IMG/VR virus record: IMGVR_UViG_3300028883_000994
Location: 1 to 28,322 of that record
Origin: a virus
DNA: 28,322 nt
Reading direction: 5' to 3' (one strand)
The notes under the pieces were generated by a model, which saw nothing but the letters and a program-made list of their open reading frames with translations, was not told the DNA's origin and did not search any database. Below, one piece after another: positions 15,654 through 21,715 of the stretch (its first letter is position 1; the number at the start of each line of letters is the position of its first letter). Made by a program: the position numbers and the translations under genes.

Positions 15654-16676
15654 TCAGGGGAGCAGATAATGGGAACCTCGGCCTTTGCCATGCTGCACGA
15701 TCTTTCCATCCGCCGCAAGTCGACGCAGATGGGCTTTAATCGTGTTGCGATTGAAGCCGCTGGCTTTGACGATCTCCGCTACGCCGACTTGGCCCCGTTG
15801 CCTCATGAGGTCGAGGATTGCACGCGACACGGGCAGCAATTCCTCAAGAGCAGCCTCGCGCCGAATGGCTTCTTCCAGCAAGTCCTTCTGCTTCTTCATC
15901 ATCTCGAAGAAGAAGAGGTTCCACGGTTCAATATCCGGATTGTCCTGTCCGAGGGTTTTCTGGGTGGAGCGAAGCGCCCGATAGTAATCCTCCTTGTTCG
16001 CTTCGACCAGCCGCTCCAGGGAGCTGTACGGCACATACTCATACCCTGCGCGAAGCAACTGAAGGTTCGTCAGGATACGCGCCTGCCTGCCGTTCCCATC
16101 CTGGAAGGGGTGTATTGCCAGGAAGCGGACGATGAACTCTCCTACCGTAAGGAGCGGATGGACATTCTCGCTCCTCAATTCGTCTCGTGTCCTGGCGACG
16201 AGATCTGTCATCGCCGGGGGAGTCTCAAACGGCGAGGTTGTCTCGAAGACGATTCCAATCTGGCGACCATCCGCATCGAACGCCGCGACGTGGTTGGGGT
16301 GCTTCTTGTAATCACCCCGGTGCCAAGCGTCCTTATCCGAATGCTGCAACAGCTGCTTGTGCAATCCCTTGATCATCGATTCGGTCAGATCCATATCCTG
16401 CCAGGCCTCGTAGACCAGACGGATGGTTTCGGCGTACCCGGCGACCTCCTGTTCGTCCCGGCTGCGAAACGAACGGACTTCGAGGTTGGAGAGCAAAGCT
16501 TCCACTTCGCTGTCCGACAGTTTCGCCCCTTCAATACGGGTCGAAGAACCGATGGATTCAATCGTAGCAAAGCGTTTCAGAGATGCAAGTACCTGTTCTG
16601 GAAGTCCTTGCGATCCACGCCAAAGACCCTTAAACTCGTCAATCTCTGCGATCAGCCGAATAATTCTCTGGTTCAT
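15654..16676 (-). CDS. Fic family AMP-transferase-like protein with winged-helix C-terminus
   Basis: 340 residues, the only minus-strand gene inside the phage block. The catalytic Fic motif HPFQDGNGRQ is intact (His189 to Gln198). An N-terminal inhibitory helix has the S/T-x-x-x-E-G motif (Ser45, Glu49, Gly50 in SSTRIEG), so this is a class II, self-inhibited Fic enzyme that would transfer AMP from ATP to a target hydroxyl. Residues about 283-340 form a winged helix (VSRAILDLMRQRGQVGVAEIVKASGFNRNTIKAHLRRLAADGKI). I choose ATG 16676: GGGAG lies 5 nt upstream, and an earlier ATG at 16703 would fall at or before the predicted transcription start. It separates baseplate genes and has its own promoter, so it is a cargo gene (moron). 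Target and role (toxin, defence or regulator) are unknown. Confidence 0.85.
   Translation of the reverse strand: MNQRIIRLIAEIDEFKGLWRGSQGLPEQVLASLKRFATIESIGSSTRIEGAKLSDSEVEALLSNLEVRSFRSRDEQEVAGYAETIRLVYEAWQDMDLTESMIKGLHKQLLQHSDKDAWHRGDYKKHPNHVAAFDADGRQIGIVFETTSPFETPPAMTDLVARTRDELRSENVHPLLTVGEFIVRFLAIHPFQDGNGRQARILTNLQLLRAGYEYVPYSSLERLVEANKEDYYRALRSTQKTLGQDNPDIEPWNLFFFEMMKKQKDLLEEAIRREAALEELLPVSRAILDLMRQRGQVGVAEIVKASGFNRNTIKAHLRRLAADGKIVQHGKGRGSHYLLP
15665..15673 (+). repeat. Left copy of 9-bp direct repeat flanking the Fic cassette
   Basis: GATAATGGG occurs here, inside the last codons of Fic, and again at 16758-16766 inside gp25. The pair brackets the whole Fic gene and its promoter. It could be a target-site duplication or chance. 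Confidence 0.25.
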
Positions 16677-16703
16677 GTTTTCTCCCGACACCCAAAAGAA
16701 CAT

Positions 16704-16753
16704 CCGATAATACCCAATTACAGGAGAGGAGTCAAGTAAATGGGTATTATTGG
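16704..16753. promoter_or_regulatory. Inverted-repeat operator around the Fic promoter
   Basis: Two 16-bp arms, 16704-16719 and 16738-16753, are inverted copies with 14 of 16 matches. The core is GGGTATTAT. The left arm covers the -10 box of the Fic promoter and the right arm abuts its -35 box. The gp25 ribosome site (AGGAGAGGAG, 16722-16731) lies between the arms, and the gp25 ATG is inside the right arm. A third GGGTAT lies at 16764-16769. The likely ligand is the winged helix of Fic itself, which is inference. Confidence 0.55.
16707..16735 (-). promoter_or_regulatory. Sigma70-type promoter of the Fic gene
   Basis: On the minus strand TTGACT (16730-16735) and TATTAT (16707-16712) are separated by exactly 17 bp, each box 5 of 6 to consensus. 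The start site would be near 16700, leaving a 24-nt leader with GGGAG before ATG 16676. This would allow expression in a silent lysogen. Confidence 0.65.
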
Positions 16754-17153
16754 ATACGATAATGGGTATCTGCGTCTGGGTGTGGATCTGGTGTTTGACG
16801 AGGACGGCGACCTGCTGGTGACACCAACGGGTGATCTGTCAATGGCGTCCGGCGTTGACTGCCTGCTGCAGGACGTGCAGGACCGTCTGCGCACCATGCC
16901 CGGCGATCTCTGGAAACACGCCGATTTCGGATGCGAGGCGAACCTTCTGCTCGGCGCTCCTGATACTCCGCTGAACCGGGCGTTGGCCCAGCGGGCGATC
17001 CGCATGGCGCTGGAGGATGAACCGAGGATCGACAGCAAGACCATCCGGATTGAAGCCGATAAGTTCACAGCCGAAGAGAAGACTTTCGAGGTTCACTTCC
17101 GTGCGAAAGGGGTTGATGTCGAAGAGCAGATAGTCATTGGACTAGACAACTAA
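16740..17153 (+). CDS. Baseplate wedge protein, gp25/gpW-like
   Basis: The 137-residue protein has the gp25-like lysozyme-fold wedge pattern: LVFDEDGDLLVTPTGDLSMASGVDCLLQDVQDRLRTMPGDLWKHADFGCEANLLLG, then ALAQRAIRMALEDEPRID and a C-terminal strand pair. In P2 (gpW) and T4 (gp25) this protein begins sheath assembly on the baseplate. The order V - W - J is standard, but here Fic is inserted before it and a 283-bp element after it. The start at 16740 has a strong AGGAGAGGAG site that lies within the Fic operator region, so its translation start shares sequence with the Fic control region. Confidence 0.75.
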   Translation: MGIIGYDNGYLRLGVDLVFDEDGDLLVTPTGDLSMASGVDCLLQDVQDRLRTMPGDLWKHADFGCEANLLLGAPDTPLNRALAQRAIRMALEDEPRIDSKTIRIEADKFTAEEKTFEVHFRAKGVDVEEQIVIGLDN

Positions 17154-17293
17154 AACAAGAAGTCATAGGCTTTAGTAGGCGGACACAGCAAGCAACCGAC
17201 CACAAGGACAGCCCTTAAGAGTTCAACTACTTTCAACTTAAGGTTAATGCTGACATGCGTAGATCGGCTTTCAACGACCGTTCTGACCTTCAT
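17150..17293 (-). CDS. Possible small hydrophobic protein in the inverted-repeat element
   Basis: On the minus strand a strong AAAGGAG site lies 8 nt before ATG 17293. The 47-residue product has a basic N-terminal half and a hydrophobic segment (VVELLRAVLVVGCLL, about residues 22-36). The same frame is open further upstream to a GTG at 17404 (84 residues). The last codons lie in the left inverted-repeat arm. Size and hydrophobicity recall small type I toxins such as Hok, but there is no sequence match I can claim. It may be a chance frame in a structured RNA. Confidence 0.3.
   Translation of the reverse strand: MKVRTVVESRSTHVSINLKLKVVELLRAVLVVGCLLCPPTKAYDFLF
17162..17185 (+). repeat. Left inverted-repeat arm
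   Basis: Pairs with 17416-17439, 22 of 24 positions. It begins 8 nt after the gp25 stop codon and overlaps the end of the minus-strand small open frame. Confidence 0.8.
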
Positions 17294-17415
17294 AGGCTCA
17301 TCTCCTTTCCTCTCGAATGTCCTTTCGAGATAGGTCGCAGAATAATCTGCGAATACTTCTACTGCGAAAGGCTGTTCCTCATGGTCAGAATACTTGTATG
17401 TCACGCCCCTCAGGC

Positions 17416-17439
17416 TGTCCGCCTGCTAAAGCCTACGAC
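17416..17439 (-). repeat. Right inverted-repeat arm
   Basis: Partner of 17162-17185. The predicted transcription start of the minus-strand promoter (about 17440) falls exactly at its outer end. Confidence 0.8.
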
Positions 17440-17446
17440 CAGAACA

Positions 17447-17475
17447 AGTATAGACATACTCTCTCATTATTGCAA
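17447..17475 (-). promoter_or_regulatory. Minus-strand promoter reading into the inverted-repeat element
   Basis: On the minus strand TTGCAA (17470-17475, 4 of 6) and TATACT (17447-17452, 5 of 6) are spaced by 17 bp. Transcription would begin near 17440, at the edge of the right arm, and run toward gp25 and Fic. Confidence 0.45.
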
Positions 17476-17503
17476 TCCTGCAACAAACAAGTAGACCCCT
17501 GAT

Positions 17504-18724
17504 ATGCCTGATCCCATTCCCCCGACCAAAAGCCTGTCCGAGATCGAGAACGACCTGTTCACCGAGGTTGCGGACAAGACCGCGTTCACCAACTTCAACC
17601 TCGGCACGGGCATCCGTCACCTGCTGGAGATTCTTGCCAAGGTGATCTACGATCTGTACGGGCTGTTGGCCACGGTCACAAACCAATCCTGGGTGACCAC
17701 CGCCACAGGCAAGTGGCTCGATCTGAAGGTGCGCGAGGTCGGCATCCAGCGCCGTCCTGCAGTCAAGGCACAACTGAAGCTGACGTTTCGCACGGCGGCA
17801 CTCGCGGCCAGCGACATTGCCATTCCCGTTGGCACCATCTGCAAGTCCCGCAAGGATCAACAGGGTAACGAATATCGTTTTCTCACCACGGAAGCTGGCC
17901 TGATCGAGCAGGGATCTAGCGAGACGACGGTACTGGCGGAAGCAGAAAAGCCGGGAAAGATCTGGAACGTTGCGACGGGCACGGTCACTCGAATGGTGAC
18001 CAAGATCAACGGGATCGCCTCGATCTCGAACGATGAACCGCTGGTTCGCGAAGGATCGGACGGGGAGACCGACGAAGCGCTCCGTCAGCGAGCGATCCTG
18101 ACCTGGGAGACACTTGGCCTCGGTGGGACTCGCAAGGCGTATGAAGCGTGGGCGATGTCGGTACCCGGTGTTCGCGCGGTCAGCATCCTCGACGATTTCC
18201 CCTTCGGGCCAGGAACGGTGGGCGTGGTCATTCTCGGTGACGCCGGCATGCCCTCCCTTACCTTGATCGCAGATGTGCAAACGGCCATCGACTCCCGTAA
18301 GCCGCTCACTGCTGATGTACGAGTCCTGGCACCGGAAATCGTCGAAATGTCGCTCTCGCTCCGTATCACGCACTATGCAGATGCCGACACAACTACCCTT
18401 GATGAGGAGATACGTTCACGGATCTCCGGTTTCAATGCAGCGCTCCAGCTCGGCGAAGGCTTGTTGTTGGCAAGGATCGTTCAGCTGATCTTCGCCATCC
18501 CAGGCATTTACAACGTAGAGGTGCTCACTCCGACAAGTGACCTCGCTCTGCCACCCAACCAGTTCCTCGACATCACACAGGTAAGCACCACGATGCAGGT
18601 CAAGGGCCGCGCTTACCAGGACAGCCTGATCCAGGGCGGTGGTGGGGATCTCGATTCGGAAGGCAGCTCGATCCCTCCGGTCTCGCGTGACCGCTTCACC
18701 CTTCTGTCGGAGGAGCCATCATGA
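17504..18724 (+). CDS. Baseplate J-like protein
   Basis: This 406-residue wedge protein has the J/gp47 pattern: helices at the start (LSEIENDLFTEVADKTAFTNFNLGTGIRHLLEILAKVIYDLYGLL), TATGKWLDLKVREVGIQRRPAVKAQLKLTFRT, a beta region with IPVGTICKS, the conserved DGETDEALRQRAILTWETLGLGGTRKAYEAWAMSVPGVRAVSILDD block, and a C-terminal helical/strand part with LLLARIVQLIFAIPGIYNVEVL. It forms the inner wedge of the baseplate with gp25 and gpI-like proteins. The ribosome site before ATG 17504 is weak, possibly because the inserted element upstream has displaced the original leader. Its stop overlaps the next start (ATGA). Confidence 0.85.
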   Translation: MPDPIPPTKSLSEIENDLFTEVADKTAFTNFNLGTGIRHLLEILAKVIYDLYGLLATVTNQSWVTTATGKWLDLKVREVGIQRRPAVKAQLKLTFRTAALAASDIAIPVGTICKSRKDQQGNEYRFLTTEAGLIEQGSSETTVLAEAEKPGKIWNVATGTVTRMVTKINGIASISNDEPLVREGSDGETDEALRQRAILTWETLGLGGTRKAYEAWAMSVPGVRAVSILDDFPFGPGTVGVVILGDAGMPSLTLIADVQTAIDSRKPLTADVRVLAPEIVEMSLSLRITHYADADTTTLDEEIRSRISGFNAALQLGEGLLLARIVQLIFAIPGIYNVEVLTPTSDLALPPNQFLDITQVSTTMQVKGRAYQDSLIQGGGGDLDSEGSSIPPVSRDRFTLLSEEPS

Positions 18725-19455
18725 GCAGGATCGGATCCTACCTTTGGTACCTCTCGGCAGCAGTCCGCAAACGGAAGCCGGTCGAGGAGAGCGTGTGGGG
18801 ACAACTCCTCGATGCCATTGGCGGCGTCCTAGACGTCACCTACGACTCGATCCTCGTCTCCCGTCGCCGCCGATTTCTGCTCAATCCAGACCAGGCAGCG
18901 ACATTCGGTGTGAACTATGTCGACGTTGAACCGTTGGACCCCGAAACGCCGACTCCCATGGAGACGTACTACCTGTCCGAAGATCGCACGCTGGATCTTG
19001 ACCGGCATGGCCGTGATCGTGGCCTTTCGCGGCGATCCGGGGAATCCAACTCAGCGTATGCCTGGCGAATCGCTACGCATCCCTACCGAGCAGGATTTCT
19101 CGGAACGGCCAGTGGGCTGAAGTCCATCATCGAAGAGTCTTTCGGATTACTCTGCGACCGGATCGTCGAGTATTACCGCGACAAAAGGCGTTGGCTGCTC
19201 GCTTCCGATGCGGGCACCTCCGGAAGACTGTCCTCGGATCGGACCCACCTGGTCAGCGATGCCGACCTCGCGGCAGCCCAGGCGAGCGGTCAACGATTGA
19301 CACGTATCTATTCCGACCAGGATCTCTCCCTGCAATTCCACTTCTGGGTACGAATCTCAAATCCCAACGGCGTCGTCTTCGACCCTGACACCCTGACTGA
19401 GGCAATCAATGCGATCAAGCCCGCCCACACCCGGGCAGTGATCGCCCTGGTATAG
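18721..19455 (+). CDS. Baseplate protein I-like
   Basis: The 244-residue protein follows J with an ATGA overlap, the standard J-I order of P2-like baseplates. It is helical at the start (YLWYLSAAVRKRKPVEESVWGQLLDAIGGVLDVTYDSILVSRRRRFLL), has a middle segment with YAWRIATHPYRAGFLGTASGLKSIIEESFGL typical of tail protein I/Mu gp48-like proteins, and ends in a beta domain with SLQFHFWVRISNPNGVVFDPDTLTEAINAIKPAHTRAVIAL, a close fit to the I-type C-terminus. It would connect the wedge to the fibre proteins encoded next. Confidence 0.7.
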   Translation: MSRIGSYLWYLSAAVRKRKPVEESVWGQLLDAIGGVLDVTYDSILVSRRRRFLLNPDQAATFGVNYVDVEPLDPETPTPMETYYLSEDRTLDLDRHGRDRGLSRRSGESNSAYAWRIATHPYRAGFLGTASGLKSIIEESFGLLCDRIVEYYRDKRRWLLASDAGTSGRLSSDRTHLVSDADLAAAQASGQRLTRIYSDQDLSLQFHFWVRISNPNGVVFDPDTLTEAINAIKPAHTRAVIALV

Positions 19456-19464
19456 GAAAAATCC

Positions 19465-21705
19465 ATGGACCGCTACACACCCTTCTCCGGCGACCTGCCG
19501 ACCCTCGAGGATCTGAACTTCCTGATGGACGCCTATGAAAACGGCATTCTCCATCGCTTCCGCGAGATGTTCAGCGATGGCGTCGTCCAGGGGCTGGATT
19601 TGTACGAGGACACCGGAAGCTATTTCATCAATGCCGGGACCGCCTATGTGGATGGGGAACGCATTCACCTTGCCGATCCAGTCGAAGTAGCCGATCTGAC
19701 GCCGCCAACATCAGGTTCCAAGTACCTTTTCATCGGCCACACGACTACCACCAGTCGTCCGAAGACGCACGAGGTCACGGCGGTCACGACTGATGTCTGG
19801 CGCTCGGACAGCTACCAGGTGCGGATTGGCGATGATTCCACCTCCCAGTCCAACGAAATCCTGGTGGGACGGCTTGACAGTGTGGGCGACATCCACGACG
19901 AACGAACGTTTGTCACCTTTGCCCACGACATCTCGGGCGATGGGACTACGGCGGATGAGTTCTACGTCGGCAAAGGAACCTCCGCCCCTCGCCGTGTCCT
20001 TGCCGAATCCATCGCTCCGGTGCAGCCGCTCAACGTCCGACTGGCTGAAGTCCGTCCTGAACGTGTATCAGGCATCGAGGTCGATTCCACCTACCGTGAT
20101 GCTAACCTCTCCCCCGCCGCGCAGGGCGGCAGCGTGCAGCAGTCAGCCGTCGCCGTGTTCAAATGGGGCTGGGACGACATCATCGGAAGCGGTGGCGCGG
20201 ATTCGGTGTTCACCGCCACCAACCTCTCGGGCGTCACTGAAGATCTGTTGATGGGACACCACCTGTACATTCCAGGCATTTCAAGCGACTTCATCATCAC
20301 CGCCAACAGTGCTTCTTCAAGTGGCAACGTCCTCATCACTGTCACCGACCTCGCAGGCGATTCGGTGGACCTGTCCGGGATCGTTGTCGTCTCCGGAAAT
20401 CCCGCGATCATCCACGCCAACGCTGCCGAATACTATGTCGAAACACACCAGCACACCGACGATGGGAATGACCGGGAACTTCCGGGACGTACCCGGACCG
20501 GTGCCGTCGCCATCGGGGCGTCACCCGTTCCCCAGTTCTTCGAAGTCGTGTTGCCGCTTGGATCACGCTACCGTGCCTACGTCGTTGCCAGGAACGGCAC
20601 GGCAAAAAGCGAACCAGCCTCTTCCCCCATCTCCCGCATCGAGTTCTCACCGACTCTCACACCCGGTTATCCTTCCGCATGGGTGGACGCTTCGATCACG
20701 GCAGTCGCCACCGAGTACGGCATGGAGATCGAGGTCAATGCTACCCAAGGGGTGCTCGACGCACTGAGCGGGTTCGCCTATGGCTACGTGTTGACATCCA
20801 TTGCCTCGGAGGTCAACCTGACCAATCCAGCCCACAATCCCACCACGACTTCCGGTGTGCAGACGTCGATCCGCATCCCGATCGAAACGCGCGGGACCTA
20901 CGCAGTGGCCGTTCGACCTTTGATGTCGGGCCAATACGTGGGTGAGTACAAGCGGGCACGTGTCACCGTTGGTGGCGGTGGACATCTGCCAAATGACAAG
21001 GCTTTCCCCGGTATCGAGGTGGACATCCGTCCTGGTAACCAAGGCATCCAGTACGACGCTGCCACCGGTCTTTTCCTGGTTCGCGCCGAAGGAGGCACAC
21101 CCATCGGCAGCAGCAATCCGGCCCGCGTTCGTCGAGGTCAGCAGTTCATAGTCAATTACGGCGGCGTCGATCATGTCTATGTCGTCACCGACCAAGCCCC
21201 TGCCATGGATGGTGGCCAACTCTCCGCTGCTGTGGAGATGGAAGAGATTTCCTCCCATGGCACCGACAAAGCCACCCTGTTCGCCAGCGAGACTGTCGTC
21301 GAGTTCTCCGGTGGGGACAACGTTAACCCGGCAACCCAAACCGCCCGACACATTTGGGGATTGTCCCTCTCTTCGGAGATCATCGTCACCGGCCTTTCGC
21401 TCAACTGCAGCTACACCGACGGCATTCCGTCCGATCCCGGCATCATCCGTGTCTATCAGAAGGGCAACAGTGGATTGGCGACCTCGTTGGAAGTGAACCG
21501 GTACGGCGGTTCTCCCCTGTTCAACGAGGCGAACCTCGAGATTCTCCGCGCCAACGGCGAGCTGGCCCTCGAGGTAGATGCCTTTGACCCGAACGTCCCT
21601 TCGCGCAACCGGAAGAAGATCGTCGGTAAGCTGACGATCTATTACCGCGACAAGGCACAGCAGGATGCAGGTCGCACCCGGTCCGGCAACCTGTCGGTGA
21701 TGTAG
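19465..21705 (+). CDS. Large tail protein, DUF4815-like
   Basis: A 746-residue protein between baseplate I and the tail fibre. Its N-terminus (DRYTPFSGDLPTLEDLNFLMDAYENGILHRFREMFSDGVVQGLDLYEDTGSYFINAGTAYVDGERI) resembles DUF4815-type phage proteins that attach fibres to the baseplate. The middle is beta-rich, with Ig/fibronectin-like stretches: about residues 345-400 with VLPLGSRYRAYVVARNGTAKSEPAS, and about 400-510 with TRGTYAVAVRPLMSGQYVGEYKRARVTVGGGG. The C-terminal 150 residues include a stretch on sheath-like beta sandwiches and a run ending in KLTIYYRDKAQQDAG. I see no enzyme motif. Likely role: fibre network or baseplate periphery. Confidence 0.6.
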   Translation: MDRYTPFSGDLPTLEDLNFLMDAYENGILHRFREMFSDGVVQGLDLYEDTGSYFINAGTAYVDGERIHLADPVEVADLTPPTSGSKYLFIGHTTTTSRPKTHEVTAVTTDVWRSDSYQVRIGDDSTSQSNEILVGRLDSVGDIHDERTFVTFAHDISGDGTTADEFYVGKGTSAPRRVLAESIAPVQPLNVRLAEVRPERVSGIEVDSTYRDANLSPAAQGGSVQQSAVAVFKWGWDDIIGSGGADSVFTATNLSGVTEDLLMGHHLYIPGISSDFIITANSASSSGNVLITVTDLAGDSVDLSGIVVVSGNPAIIHANAAEYYVETHQHTDDGNDRELPGRTRTGAVAIGASPVPQFFEVVLPLGSRYRAYVVARNGTAKSEPASSPISRIEFSPTLTPGYPSAWVDASITAVATEYGMEIEVNATQGVLDALSGFAYGYVLTSIASEVNLTNPAHNPTTTSGVQTSIRIPIETRGTYAVAVRPLMSGQYVGEYKRARVTVGGGGHLPNDKAFPGIEVDIRPGNQGIQYDAATGLFLVRAEGGTPIGSSNPARVRRGQQFIVNYGGVDHVYVVTDQAPAMDGGQLSAAVEMEEISSHGTDKATLFASETVVEFSGGDNVNPATQTARHIWGLSLSSEIIVTGLSLNCSYTDGIPSDPGIIRVYQKGNSGLATSLEVNRYGGSPLFNEANLEILRANGELALEVDAFDPNVPSRNRKKIVGKLTIYYRDKAQQDAGRTRSGNLSVM

Positions 21706-21715
21706 GAGACGATTG

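Larger units (their letters stand above)
17160..17442. mobile_element. 283-bp element with inverted ends: MITE-like or structured RNA
   Basis: The arms 17162-17185 and 17416-17439 are inverted copies, 22 of 24 matching; read as minus-strand RNA, one mismatch becomes a G-U pair. The hexamer AACAAG flanks the element on both sides (17154-17159 and 17443-17448), as a target duplication might. There is no transposase inside. It could be a passenger miniature element, or a gene for an RNA whose two ends pair. Confidence 0.4.
17154..17503. other. Non-coding gap between gp25 and gpJ genes
   Basis: This 350-base gap is unusual in an otherwise gapless operon. It is more AT-rich than its neighbours. 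It holds an inverted-repeat element (17162-17439), several internal hairpins (for example TCGCAG/CTGCGA and TCTCGA/TCGAGA) and a minus-strand promoter (17447-17475). No plus-strand gene is convincing in it. Confidence 0.7.

Noticed and set aside
15636-16739. Plus-strand open frame (367 codons) opposite Fic
   Set aside because: The minus strand carries the complete HPFQDGNGR motif, promoter and ribosome site; the plus frame is a shadow.
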